NCBI GenBank assembly: GCA_029582165.1
Contig: CM055883.1
Location: forward strand, 19,872,501 to 19,936,500
Length of the DNA stretch: 64,000 bases
From: Portulaca oleracea
Lineage: Eukaryota; Streptophyta; Magnoliopsida; Caryophyllales; Portulacaceae
Direction of reading: 5' to 3'
Numbering within the stretch: the first letter of the stretch is position 1; each line of letters begins with the position of its first letter. Positions 1 to 10,626 of this stretch are shown one piece after another. A program made the position numbers and the translations under genes. The notes under the pieces are model-generated. The model ran no database searches. It worked only from the letters and a program-made list of their open reading frames with translations, and was not told where the DNA came from.

Positions 1-559
1 GGGAGGACAATGCCATCTTGTTCAACTACACACTCTCACATGATCCAACTGCAACCCAGACACCGCCTTTATGGCCTTCTATTACGAAAGGCGTTAGACG
101 CACTCCAAATTCACAACAGACCATGCAGTTTATGTAATGAACTCAGGATTAATGAATTATCCTTGACTAGCGAGAGTTCTTATGACATTCACAACTTAAA
201 GAGCTCCCACTACGGGTCAGTTCAGTAGTTGTTCTCAACATTACCCATGTGATTCATTTAAGATGTCTGTACATCAACATGATCACGGAACTTGATCATC
301 ACCTCAACCCTACATGCTAATTGTTATCATATTATCACTATCCATGTGCGACAATACAATTAGGAACTAGGTAGATTGTCGACGAGGATTTGCACTATCG
401 AATTCACTTAATGGGGTTCCAGAAATTAGACCTCATCCAATTTCCCATTTTGAATTCGCTGACCCTTTTTGACATTTACACAATTCTAAACCACAATTGA
501 TGTAAAGCTTGAATCTTACTCTTATTGATGAATCAATAAGGTCATAATTCATTAACAAT
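1..559. other. Left flank, no gene seen
   Basis: AT-rich sequence without a supportable coding region. It lies beyond the end of the decayed copia RNase H, so on the minus strand it should be the 3' untranslated part and perhaps the start of the 3' LTR of that element. I could not find an LTR boundary here, so the 3' LTR is probably outside the window or unrecognisable. Confidence 0.4.
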
Positions 560-1060
560 TCATGTAAACTTGACTTGTTGACATTCCGGAATGTGTTTAA
601 TACCTATTGCCCATGCATGACTATCATGCTCTAACTGCAATATGGGTTTAGTCCACAATACTTGCAATGAACCTTGCACAATTTTATATAATCTCCACTA
701 ATGACCTTTCGTGTAGGGTGATATCTCCGGAACTCATGTTTAGATTCGAAAATAGCTTCAGTTCCTTTGCTTGAGTGATGAGTCCTATCAACAAAGGTCT
801 ATTCCTTTCACAAGGCTAGAAACAACACCCGATTCTAAAATGAACTTCACAATCCTAACAGTTTCTGTCACAGCTTCTAAAGTTGCGCCATACTTGTCTC
901 AATTTGTAAAAACAAACTCGTGTCATGTTAGGAACCTCTTCCAACTCACCTCTAAACCACTCATACAGATTATACAATTTTCTCTGACCTTTCAGATAAT
1001 TATACCTTTCTGACATAGATGTAGCATTAATGTAACTCTTCACACTTATCTTTTATCAAC
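560..1060 (-). pseudogene. Ty1/copia RNase H remnant (E0)
   Basis: Minus-strand translation of about 560-760 retains the end of a copia RNase H: a SKHxxRR-like stretch, a KLCKVHC stretch equivalent to the usual KICKVPT, and the tail that normally reads like KPL..KH..H...G. It is interrupted by stops and frame changes. In copia pol the order is integrase, reverse transcriptase, RNase H, which matches the order of the remnants at 2852 down to 560. The protein would have degraded the RNA strand of RNA/DNA hybrids in the virus-like particle. This is a dead copy. Confidence 0.55.
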
Positions 1061-1189
1061 TATTGCAGACTGAGGACATATCCTTAGTTTTGTTCATACA
1101 AATACACAATGTATATGCTATGTTAGGCTTTCAACTTCTCGTGGCATATATTAACCCCATGCCTGAAGCACGGGTCATATGTCTCATCC

Positions 1190-1700
1190 CTTTTAGGTCT
1201 CTTAATTGTTTCAAGACAATCAAATTCACCTAAGGATATGCCATGATTCATGGAAATTAATCCATTCTTGAAGCGGGTTGAACTATTTAATACCTTATCA
1301 ACTTTGATTCAACCAATCAAAATCTTTAATTTATCATTATAGATCTTGTTTCCAAGAAAATTCTTGTCCCCACCAATCCTTCATTTTGAAAATTATTCCC
1401 AAGTCAACCTCAGTATATTGCAACATAAGAATCTTCTTTTTCCTAATAGGCAGTATGTTAATCACATACAACATCAGGAGCGCATTGCTCCCAATGAACT
1501 TCTTGTAAACACAAATTATTTTAGCACTTTTTAGTACATCAAACCTTTTGATGCTATGGATAAAGTGACCGATGATTCCAACTCTTAAAAGCTCCCTTAA
1601 AACCACATATGGTCTCTTGAAGCTTACAAGGATTCCAATCAAAACCCGTTGGTTGTGTCAAGTATACATCCTCCTTCCAAATCTAATTTTGAAGGTGGTT
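1190..1700 (-). pseudogene. Ty1/copia reverse transcriptase remnant (E0)
   Basis: On the minus strand the frames recall the copia reverse transcriptase core: a TQPTGFDWN-like start, a CKLQETICGFKGAFKSWN stretch (family pattern CKLkksiYGLKQAsrsWN), a VYKKFIGSNALLMLYV stretch, then FKMKDW (family FQMKDLGEA) and MNHGISLGEFDC. The catalytic YVDD is degenerated to YVIN, so both catalytic aspartates are lost. Several stops and frame changes are present. The identification rests on the ordered run of family motifs, not on one ORF. Confidence 0.7.
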
Positions 1701-1959
1701 TTGAAAACTATCTATCACATCTCATAGTCATACTCTGAAACTATGGCTGTAAGAATCTTAATGAACCCATGATTTACCTTATTCTTGACGGCTCACACCT
1801 TCAGGCAAGTCAACCACGTTCTAAACTTGATTTCATACATGGAGTCCATTTTAGATTTCATGGAATCATGACATGATAAAGCTTCTTTGTAGTAGGTAGA
1901 GTCATTACTTTCTAAAGGTAACATCTCATACGCGTCCATCCATAGAGATCGATATTCTT

Positions 1960-2357
1960 ATGGCTAATGAAGTTGTTTACCTGACCTCGTTCCTCCTCAA
2001 CATTTTGAGGAACTTCTACTTCCTCAACCTCATTCCTAATTTCCTGACAATAGGAAAATTTGAACTAGGATCAGGTAGCAGAGTTTGAGGTGATGATTGT
2101 AGTGTTTGTGTCTCTTGAACTTCAGTAAGTTAAATAACTCTCCCACTCTTTCTCTTAGAGACTAACATACCCTCTAAGAAGAAAGCATTTTGAGATACAA
2201 ACACTATGCTATGCAACAGTTTGTAGAAGTGATACCCCTTTCTTTCGAAAAATAGTTCAGGAATATTTCCTCTCCATATCATATCTGGTGTCTTCTGTAG
2301 TGCTTTAGATAATTCTTGTTCAGTATATAGAGTTGTGGTTAATAGCGTGTGTCCCAA
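1960..2357 (-). pseudogene. Ty1/copia integrase C-terminal and linker remnant (E0)
   Basis: The minus strand 2130-2357 reads through KGYHFYKLLHSIVFVSQNAF and a following FLEGMLVSKRKSGRVI, the copia integrase C-terminal pattern (KGYyFYnp...VFVaRNAvFLE..f.S...SG). At about 1960-2110 a degraded stretch resembles the linker before reverse transcriptase (IDLYGW.RMR). It lies between the integrase core remnant on the right and the reverse transcriptase remnant on the left, as expected for minus-strand copia. Stops and frameshifts make it a pseudogene. Confidence 0.65.
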
Positions 2358-2660
2358 AAGGTATCTGGTAATGCTGACTCAACCACCATCGATCGCGTCA
2401 TATCAATTAGGGTGTGATTCCTCACTTTAGGCTCACCATTGTGCCATGGTGTTCCCAGAGGAGAGAGTTGTGGAAAAATTGCACATTCTTTGGGATGGTT
2501 AGTTGAATCTTCGCTCAAATACTCACCTCCTCAATCTAATTGAAGAGTTTGTATTTCCTTGTCAGGTTGATTTTGTACTTCGATTTGAAACTCTTTGAAC
2601 ATTTCAAAGGATTCGGACTTGTGCTGTATTAAGTACACATATTCATATCTCCTAAAATCG

Positions 2661-2852
2661 TCACTGAAAGTGATGAGATAGTACAATAAAGCTTCCTCTA
2701 GCACTAGTGCTCATAGGCCCATATACATCAATATGTGTGCATCTTAACAAATCATTAGCTTGTTCACCAATTCCAACAAGAGGTGATTTATTCATCTTAC
2801 CCATCAAACATGCTTTACAAACATTAGACTTTTTGAAGTTTATGTTTTCCAA
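2661..2852 (-). pseudogene. Ty1/copia GAG-pre-integrase / integrase N-terminus remnant (E0)
   Basis: A 63-codon open stretch on the minus strand contains CKACLMGKMNKSP followed by a TH.DVYGPMS.SARG stretch. This is the hallmark junction of the copia GAG-pre-integrase zinc region (C..C..GK..k.PF) and the integrase core around the first catalytic aspartate (HtDvcGPm.t.s.gG). The core is then lost to mutation before the second aspartate is reached. Confidence 0.8.
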
Positions 2853-3787
2853 AAGTCATGCACTATGCAGTTTCTGAATGCATTTCTGATTAATATAACT
2901 AAGCTTACAGTGTTAGAGCTATGTTTCATCTGAGTCATTTGTTCAAACTCATGGCTCGACCATTAGCACTCTTTCGATCGTATCTAGGTGCTCTCGCTGT
3001 CTTGCTAAGACTATTTCATTATGGAAATTTTCAAACTATTTTCACATTCCAACTCCATATGCATCTCATAGACATGAATCACCATGTCTTATTTTGTTCA
3101 TCTTCAGAGATTTGAAGTAATTCATCCCTTGTATCTATGCTCAATGGACTGCAGACATCCATATGTATGAATGTTTATTGACACGTTCACCCTTTCTTGT
3201 AAAAGGTATAGTCATGCTTTGCAGACATCATATGTTTCAAAGTTTGATTATTTGAAAGTCTATCAATGTGACGCTTCCGAATGCGCACTGATTTGCGTGA
3301 CTCAGTAAATAGTTCCAAGGTTACGTTTGAACATGAGTTCTTCCTTTTAAACCTTTTGGTTTCGATGTGTTAGATGTGTTTATCTGAGATCCTCTCTCTC
3401 TAATTGAGAACTTGAAATCAAATTACTACTTATAATTTGAACATAGAATCACCTATAAATTTATGTTATAAGTCTTGAGGAAACGGATCAACAACCAACT
3501 CTACATGAGGATCGAGCTATGACTATTTGTATCTTCCTATTTGTAAGCTGACTCTCATCCTTCCAAACACATCTACTGTGTTGTATGTCCTACGCATTTG
3601 CATGAATGCGAGTTTCACAACCGGTATCTAATACTTAAAGTGGGTTTAATAAGGGTAGTGTGTATCATATACGCACTGACCTAGAAATCATATTACCGCA
3701 TCTCAAGTCTTCCTTATTGTTTGGACATTCAAGCTTCCAGTGTCATACATGATTTGGTTATTAACCATAGTTGTCATTGGTCGGATA
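2853..3787 (-). pseudogene. Ty1/copia gag end with degraded CCHC knuckle (E0)
   Basis: Mostly decayed sequence. At about 3700-3745 the minus strand still reads HWKLECPNNKED, the second half of the copia gag zinc knuckle (C..C...GHWk..CP). It lies upstream of the integrase remnant in the correct order. The rest of gag and protease cannot be followed. The plus-strand frames here are chance ORFs. G1 begins about 40 bp further right, so gag is probably interrupted by that insertion. Confidence 0.5.
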
Positions 3788-4898
3788 TGTACAATTGTGA
3801 ACTGTGTGGGATCGGTTCGCTTTTTGTTTCGCCTACGGTTCCCGGTTTGCTACAAGTCACCCTCTCCTTTCTTCGAAACTAACCCGGTTTCAACATCCAT
3901 TTCATGGTGGATACGGGTCCCTTGAGGGCCATTATGGCCACTAAGATAGCAGTGTTTCATTCTACAAAGACCCCGGGCCATAGGATGTCATCTAGGGCCT
4001 CAATAGGACCATTCCCGAGCATTCTAAGGGGCTTCGGAACCATCGGCAAGAATAAACACATGGAGGTGAATGAATTCAAAGATGTTCAAATGGCGTGCCT
4101 TTACACTTTTGATCATAACTCCTTCAATATAACTCCGATAGGTCTCAAATTTTGGGAGCTTAAAGTACACACCGAGAGCTTTCCTTCAATATCTTATGGG
4201 CCTAAAACGAAGTCCGGATGAAGAAGTTATGCACGTTTGAAGTCGACAGGGAAAAGCTGCCCAGAAGACTGACTCGCCCGAGTCATCCTGTGACTCGCTC
4301 GAGTCATTGTTCTGAGCTTTGGCGATGGTGCATTAGATTTGCCGGACCAGTGAGCAGTCGCGCCCGAGTCGATCTGTGACTCGTCTGAGTCACCCCTCTG
4401 CGACGCGCGTGCTGTTTCGTTTTTTCTGCTGAGTTTTGTTATTTATTTCCCATTTTCTATATATACCCCCTTAGCTTATTTCCAACACAGATTTGGATGA
4501 TTAATGTTTAGGAGCTAGGTTCAAGAAAAATCCTCTCAATTGGAGAGTGTTGTAATTGTGGGTTTTCAAACCCTAATCAATGAAGCAAATCCTTTGGGTG
4601 GAAATGGCTTGGTGAATTCTCTTCTTTGTGAGTTGGTGGTTATCCTCTACTCTTTGTGAGATTTCTTGGGTGATTCAAGACTCTTTGCTTGTGGGAGATC
4701 CTTGTGCTAGAGATTGAATATCTTAGTTCAATTTTGTGACATTTCTCTCTTTAGAATTGTTCATATCTTTTAATTCCATGTTTTTCTCCATTAATCCAAA
4801 AACCCTAAAAATTTAGTTTGGTGTTCTTATGAGTTCTACGGGTGGATTTCCATCATTCACATGTTTGTTTAGAACCTAGGCTTCCGTGATTCTCTCCA
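3788..4898 (+). repeat. G1 left (5') LTR
   Basis: The right boundary is firm: ...CTCTCCA, two bases, then the primer site. The left boundary is approximate (3788-3805). It contains a block shared with the E4 LTR (about 4105-4270), two pairs of palindromes (4270-4306 and 4356-4392) and a TATA box at about 4460. A long frame at 3904-4221 is a by-product of the repeat and also appears, reversed, in the right LTR; I do not regard it as a gene. Confidence 0.8.
4268..4470 (+). promoter_or_regulatory. G1 LTR promoter with paired palindromes
   Basis: TGACTCGCCCGAGTCA (4270-4285) and TGACTCGCTCGAGTCA (4291-4306) are near-perfect palindromes separated by 5 bp. A second, weaker pair lies at 4356-4392. 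A TATA box, TATATATA, follows at about 4459-4466 and is the likely core promoter of the element RNA. The palindromes are also present, reversed, in the right LTR at about 7518-7655. Their role as a protein-binding site or RNA hairpin is inference. Confidence 0.55.
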
Positions 4899-4900
4899 TT

Positions 4901-4912
4901 TGGTATCAGAGC
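4901..4912 (+). other. G1 primer binding site (tRNA-iMet)
   Basis: TGGTATCAGAGC, two bases after the LTR end, is the standard plant site complementary to the 3' end of initiator tRNA-Met. It fixes the plus orientation of the element and the right edge of its 5' LTR. Confidence 0.9.
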
Positions 4913-5381
4913 TAGGCATAGAACTCATAGTTTGTTGGATATTTATTGTTTGTGCCGCCCGGAACTGTCTTGTTGATATTTGGTGGTGATTCTTGGTGTT
5001 GTGGATTTGTTGCAATATTGGTGTTCCCCATCCCCTGTGCCTCCAAGTGTGTTGGAGTATATTGCATTGTATTGTGTTTGTTGAATTTGATGCATTATTG
5101 GTGCTTTGTGGAGAAAGTTGGAAATTGTGCACGGAAGGTGTTCGATGAAATGATTGTGAGGATTTGTTGTGTTGGTGGTTGTTTTGTTGGTGGATGTTAT
5201 TGGTGAAGGTTGTGCGGCCATATGGGTTTGTTCTTCTTGGTGCATTCCTCTTGCCGATTTCACCCCATTTTCCTCCACAAAACTAGCCTCGCAAAAACCC
5301 CCTCAAAATTTCCTAGCTACAAAGAACCCAAGCCTCCATCCGCTCAAATTATACACCCCACAAGAAAACCAAGCTCCACAA

Positions 5382-6614
5382 ATGGCCTCCATGTTCTATG
5401 CTTCGGGCAAATATGATATCCCTTTTTCCCCTAAACCCAAACCCAAACCAACCTTCGAGAAGACTCTTCAACGTATCGAAGAGAAGGCTCTAGAAGTGAA
5501 ACATCGATTGAGTGACTTACTTCGCGCTACGACCCCTACACAACTAGAGTCATTGAAAAGGGATCGTGACATTTCAACTCGGTCTCCTAGAACTCACCAT
5601 AGTAGCTATTCGAAGTATTTTGATGATTATCGACATGGTGGTTCTCAAGATAGGAGAATGGAAGAGAAGGTTGCTTCATGGCCTTCTAGGAAGGGAAGTG
5701 CTCACTCTTGGAGTAAAGCTTCATCCAAGGGAAGTCGAACTTCAAAGCTACCCAAACCATCTTCCCGAGCTCATAAGGAAAGTGCGGAATATCTTAGGAA
5801 GCTCAAGGGTAGAAAATGCTTCACATGTCGGGTTTATGGTCACTACCAAGCCCAATGCCCCACGAAGATGGTTGAGAGTTCCAAAGCAAGTGAGGTAGCC
5901 ACACCGGAGGCTCCAAAGACTAGTGTTGAGGTTCGCGCGCAAGAAGGGGAGAGTTCGACTCCTAGGCGATCCTTTATCTTAACCAATGATTCCCGGGATA
6001 ACTCTCAATGGGAGAATATCTTCCGAACTCAGTTCACCATCGGCGAGAAGGAAGCTAAGGTCATCATCAACGGTGGGAGTTGCTCCAACTTGGCCTCTAC
6101 CTATGTGGTTGAGAAACTCCAATTGCCGGTCTCAGCTCATCCTCAACCGTATAGCTTGCAAGGGCTAAAAGATGGCGGCGACTTCGAGGTAACCCAACAA
6201 GTCTTGGTTTCTTTCTCCTCTTGGTCTTATGAGGATAGTGTTCTTTGTGATGTTGTCCCCATGGATGCTTGTCATTTACTACTTGGTAGACCTTGGCAAT
6301 TTGATTGGCATGCTATCCACGACATTTGGAAGAACACCTACACCTTCTCAATGGGAGAAAAGAAAATCAAACTCATTCCTTTACCCCCTTTTGAAGCCGA
6401 TATACCACAAGCCGGGGTGGGAAGTGAGAAGAGAAACCTCCAAAAGAGTGAGACACAGGATGAGAGTGCTTCGAGCAAAGGAAAGCCACATCGGGTTTTA
6501 CTTTTGCGAAAAAGCGACCTTAGTGAGGTTGAGCGAACCTTAGCTCCACAAAATTTCCAACCTTCCTCCCTTGTCCCTCACCCTTGCCCACAATTCCTAC
6601 CGAGCTCCGCATAG
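5382..6614 (+). CDS. G1 truncated gag-protease protein
   Basis: ORF of 410 residues from the ATG at 5382; the open frame extends upstream to 5169 but without an ATG. The N-terminal part is basic and S/K-rich, with no recognisable gag capsid domain. A CCHC zinc knuckle CFTCRVYGHYQAQC lies at about residues 144-157. A retropepsin-like domain follows, with the active-site region reading NGGSCSNLAS instead of the expected D-G-G-S-C, then the LLLGRPWQFD flap-side motif near residues 300-310. Such proteins package element RNA and cleave the polyprotein. The D-to-N change should inactivate the protease, and the capsid loss suggests an internal deletion. The frame ends before any reverse transcriptase motif. 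Confidence 0.7.
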   Translation: MASMFYASGKYDIPFSPKPKPKPTFEKTLQRIEEKALEVKHRLSDLLRATTPTQLESLKRDRDISTRSPRTHHSSYSKYFDDYRHGGSQDRRMEEKVASWPSRKGSAHSWSKASSKGSRTSKLPKPSSRAHKESAEYLRKLKGRKCFTCRVYGHYQAQCPTKMVESSKASEVATPEAPKTSVEVRAQEGESSTPRRSFILTNDSRDNSQWENIFRTQFTIGEKEAKVIINGGSCSNLASTYVVEKLQLPVSAHPQPYSLQGLKDGGDFEVTQQVLVSFSSWSYEDSVLCDVVPMDACHLLLGRPWQFDWHAIHDIWKNTYTFSMGEKKIKLIPLPPFEADIPQAGVGSEKRNLQKSETQDESASSKGKPHRVLLLRKSDLSEVERTLAPQNFQPSSLVPHPCPQFLPSSA

Positions 6615-7018
6615 AGTCTCCAAGTGTTGAGCCATGCTCCCGAGCCTCGCCATGAAGTTGAGCTGCATGAGTCCATGTCCATGACTACTCACCCGAGTTC
6701 CATTACTTCCACATCGAGATTGAACGAGGAAAACGTTATTTCAATTGGCCTTGACCCCGAGCTCTCATGTGACGAATTCCTTGTTGCTTTCAACAAGTTG
6801 ATGGGTGCTAGCCGTGTTCGGGTCCTTCGTGATGTCGACTTGGCCCCTCCTTTCCTCTAGAATTGCTACATTTTTTAGAAGGACGGGTTGATGAGCGTCA
6901 CTCTACTTCGACTATTGGAGTACATGCTCTTGGGTCTACATGGGTACCCGGTAATTTTGAAACCCCAAGAGTTGAGGACAACTCTTTTCAAAGAAGGAGA
7001 GAATGGCGCCCACCGCAA
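6615..7018 (+). pseudogene. G1 residual pol tail and polypurine tract
   Basis: No reverse transcriptase, RNase H or integrase motif is found here. The frame at 6863-7018 ends in an EDNSF..RRRE-like stretch, which resembles the acidic C-terminus of chromovirus pol that overlaps the polypurine tract. The tract is about 6990-7005, a purine run ending GAGAGAATGG. In an ordinary element the 3' LTR would start directly after this with TG. Instead about 13 bp follow and then the inverted LTR begins. Confidence 0.55.
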
Positions 7019-8130
7019 CGGAGAGAATCGCGGAAGCCTAGGGTCTAAACAAACATGTGGATGATGGAAATCCTCCCATAGAACTGATAAGAACACCAAA
7101 CTAAATTTTTAGGGTTTTTGGATTAATGGAGAAAAACATGGAATTAAAAGATATGAACAATTCTAAAGAGAGAAATCTCACCAAATTGAACTAAGATGTT
7201 CAATCTCTAGCACAAGGATCTCCCACAAGCAAAGAGTCTTGAATCGCCCAAAAAATCTCACAAAGAGTAGAGGATAACCACCCACTCACAAAGAAGAGAA
7301 TTCACCAAGCCATTTCCATCCAAAGGATTAGCTTCATTGGTTAGGGTTTGAAAACCCACAATTACAACACTCTCCAATTGATAGGATTTTTCTTGAGCCT
7401 AGCTCCTAAACATTAATCATCCAAATCTATGTTGGAAATAATCTAAGGGGGTATATATAGGAAATGGGAAAAAAATAACAAAACTCAGCAGAAAAAACGA
7501 AACAGCACGCGCGTCGCAGAGGGGTGACTCAGGTGAGTCATAGATCGACTCGGGCGCGACTGCTCACTGGTCCGGAAAATCCAACGCACCATCGTCAGAG
7601 CTCAGAACAATGACTCGGGCGAGTCACAGGATGACTCGGGCGAGTCAGTCTTCTAGGCAGCTTTTCCCTGCCAACTTCAAACGCGCATAACTTCTTCATC
7701 CGGACTCTATTTTAGGCTCGTAAGATATCGATGGAAAGCTCTCGATGTTTACTTTAAGCTCCCAAAGTTTGAGAACCATTGGATTTATATTGAAGGAGTT
7801 ATGGTCAAAAGCGTGAAGGCACGCCATTTGAACGTCTTTGAATTCATTCACCACAATGTGTTTATTCTTGCCGATGGTTCCGAAGCCCCTTAGAAGGCTC
7901 GAGAATGGTCCATTTTGAGACCCTAGATGACATCCTATGGCCCGGGGTCTTTCTAGAATGAAACACATCTCTCTTAGTGGCCATAATGGCCCTCAAAGGA
8001 CCCGTATCCACCATGAAATGGATGTTGAAACCAGGTTAGTTTCGAGGAAAGGAGAGGGTGACTTGTAGCAAACCGGGAACCGTAGGCGAAACAAAAAGCG
8101 AACCGATACCACACGGTTCAAATTGTTTGT
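7019..8130 (-). repeat. G1 right LTR, inverted
   Basis: This is the reverse complement of 3788-4898 across its length, with scattered substitutions. Its inner edge (CGGAGAGAATCGCGG) corresponds to the end of the left LTR, and its outer edge, about 8113-8130, to the start. The palindromes and the TATA box are both preserved in reversed order. The minus-strand frame 7696-7968 mirrors the frame in the left LTR and is not taken as a gene. Confidence 0.8.
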
Positions 8131-9474
8131 CCTTTTCTTTCCTTAAAGTCGCATGAATACTATGACATTACTTGTACCCATTTGGCGAGATTGACCTCTT
8201 AATATTGATGTCTAGCTCAATGTTATATCAAAGACATGTTCCTTTTATTCGCCTCCAAGACAATCTTGCGATGGCGATGTCAATTAAGGAATTGGTGCAA
8301 TTGTTATTCTCTTTCTCAAGGAGAAAACAATATTTGATTAGTGGTGGATGTTTGAGTGAAAAGACATAAATGATTCTACGAGACAAATTAGTTCATTTTA
8401 GTTATTATTCATCAACATAGAAATTAAGTTGTTTAATTTCAAAATTAAAACACATTATTAACTCTCACTTAGTGTTTCAATTTTATCTATGACCTACAAG
8501 ACACATGGGCTCAAGTAGGATTTGGCCTAACAAAACTCGAGCTCATATTTCTTTTGGTGGATCATCTCATGATCGATCATTCAAAATGACTCTTGGCAAG
8601 AAATTTTTATCGAATATAATATTTCTCTTTCTTGCTCTTAGCCCAAGACTATTTTGATAGCTAATTTGAATTGGCCTAACTCTCACCCTACTTATTAGTG
8701 ACAGACAATATAATTCGCTTTGGTTATATTGTTTTCCATCTAAGTGGTGTTCCAGTAGGTTGAACAATAATTCAATTTTGAGAGTAAGTTTTATTTAACC
8801 TAAGCATGCAATTCTAGATGAACTCTTTCGAAAATCATAAAAGGTATAACAAACCAACATGCTATAATAAATTAAAGCATAAAATAAAACCCCTAGAATG
8901 GTCACCTAAACTTAATCAAACTAATTTAACTAAGCCTTGACGGTCTTCAAGAAGTTTTTCTTGGATTTTGCAACTTCCTTGGACATGGCTCCCACTCGGA
9001 TCAACATCTCCATTGCTGTTGGGCTCTCACTTAATTTGATGTCTCCAATTACAATAATTTACAAAACGGATCTCTTATAAGGAGGCTTTACATGAATTAA
9101 AATAAACTCAACTGAAAATTAAATTTAAATAATTCAATAACGGCACACATGCCGTATTTCACCAAACCTGGTACGCAGACCGGTAAAACTGACTATCTAT
9201 GGTAAGACTAGAAGCACATGTAAACAAGCAATATTGCAATAATTATATCAAACATAACACATGCTTAAATAACAAATTATGAAGGCATATTTAATTGCAA
9301 TATAGCACACAAGGAAACAAATACTAAACAAAAGTTTCCTAAACAGTTTGCATGATTGAGAAAGTAACAAAATTTCAAATTTTATCTTAATTACCTAAAC
9401 AGATTTAGGTTTTAGGGAATACCTTTACATACAAGTTACTCAATTTTCCTAAAATCAAGTGCTCTAAATGATAC

Positions 9475-9547
9475 TACATCATCATCATCATCATCATCAT
9501 CATCTTCTTCTTCTTCTTCTTCTTCTTCTTCTTCTTCTTCTTCTTCT
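9475..9547. repeat. CAT/CTT trinucleotide microsatellite
   Basis: About nine CAT units pass directly into about sixteen CTT units, followed by a T-run and A-run. It is a simple-sequence repeat in non-coding DNA and likely to vary in length between individuals. Confidence 0.95.
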
Positions 9548-9704
9548 TTTTTTAAAAAAAATGCAAGTTTCCAAAACTTTACAAGTTCTTATAAGATTTT
9601 ATGTCTAACATTTGATTTAGTAATAATAGGATTTGATAATTAATTTCCAAAAACTAATTCCAAATCCTAAAGGCAGTAAGGCACGCATTCACCGGCATTG
9701 CTAT

Positions 9705-9755
9705 CAACACGGTCCGTGTTGCTTCCCGACACTGCTGGCAACACGGTCCGTGTTG
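9705..9755. repeat. Two identical palindromes in the E0 leader
   Basis: The 17-base palindrome CAACACGGTCCGTGTTG occurs at 9705-9721 and again at 9739-9755, each followed by CTTCCC. Weaker forms of the same core lie in the LTR at 11097-11131. The shared core supports assigning leader and LTR to one element family. Confidence 0.75.
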
Positions 9756-10626
9756 CTTCCCAGCGCCGGTCTGCCGGATATTTCGTGCATGAAAATGTAA
9801 AATAAAAATATCAATCGACTCCAAAACTTACCAACATAAAATTTCTCATATCATAGAGTTTTCTAATAACCTACTATGAAATTTCCAGAATTTTATTAAA
9901 TTTACACAAACCTATAAAATTCAGGGAATGAAACTAATGTAATTCGCCGTTTTATTGGAAAATCAAAGGAGAATAGTCCGATAAGTTCGAACATTAAATT
10001 TTACAATTTTCACACACAATATAATCATCTAATAAGCTACTGTGAATTTTCCAGTACCAAATTTCGAAAATTCGGAAAAATTCAGAGGAATAAACAATTA
10101 TTTTCCGCTGCAGATTTGGAAATTTAAGGAAAAATAATTTATTGGTTTCGAAAATTCACGAAAAAATTCCGACCTTCCATTATATTTTCGAATTCGTTTT
10201 ATATTTTATTTCCACCTTTCAATATATTTACCGTAAATAGTCTAATTAGAAAATAATTCTACAAAACTATATTTTGTGAATTAAAATTATTCCGGGTACT
10301 GCCTACTGTTTAACAAGATTAAACATGATTGTTTCTAAGACAATCTAAAATATATCAAGTTTACAATAAAATTTTACAATATTTTGTGAATTTTAACAGT
10401 TAAACAATTATAAACTGATTAATCGAAGGCAATAAGGAAATAAATAATAATAAAGCATGAAACTTTACAATTAAATTCTAGATTTAATATTATGAGTAAT
10501 AAAGACTAAAGCATTCACACGGTTTTAAATTTAAGGCATAATATCTAATCTAGCAAATTCATAACATAATTCAATGATTGGCAAAATTGTATGAATTACG
10601 GCATAAAACATCAGCATGCAATTGGT

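Larger units (their letters stand above)
3788..8130 (+). mobile_element. G1: chromovirus-like Ty3/gypsy element with inverted LTRs
   Basis: Left LTR about 3788-4898 is on the plus strand and ends in CTCTCCA. It is followed by a tRNA-iMet primer site at 4901, a gag/protease ORF, a C-terminal pol tail and a polypurine tract at about 6990-7005. The right LTR, 7019-8130, is the reverse complement of the left one, where a direct repeat is expected. Reverse transcriptase, RNase H and integrase are missing between about 6615 and 6860. I could not identify a matching target-site duplication; the inverted homology fades out gradually at both outer ends, so those ends are approximate. The gag/protease and tail motifs suggest a chromovirus; the sublineage is not resolved. 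Confidence 0.8.
8131..10626 (-). other. Non-coding leader of a minus-strand LTR element, probably E0
   Basis: AT-rich, with no supportable ORF on either strand. It lies directly inside the primer site at 10627-10639, so on the minus strand it is the 5' leader of the element whose LTR is 10641-11371. It includes a trinucleotide repeat and a pair of palindromes, listed separately. A short minus-strand frame at about 8935-9030 (ending FLKTVKA) was noted but not identified. Linking it to the copia pol at 560-3745 is inference from orientation and order across the G1 insertion. Confidence 0.45.

Noticed and set aside
3904..4221. 105-codon ORF in the G1 LTR as a gene
   Set aside because: Its DNA belongs to the LTR (mirrored at 7696-7968) and part of it is the block shared with E4 in non-coding LTR context.
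8935..9030. Short minus-strand frame ending FLKTVKA as part of a copia gag
   Set aside because: Too short and no gag motif; it cannot be supported.
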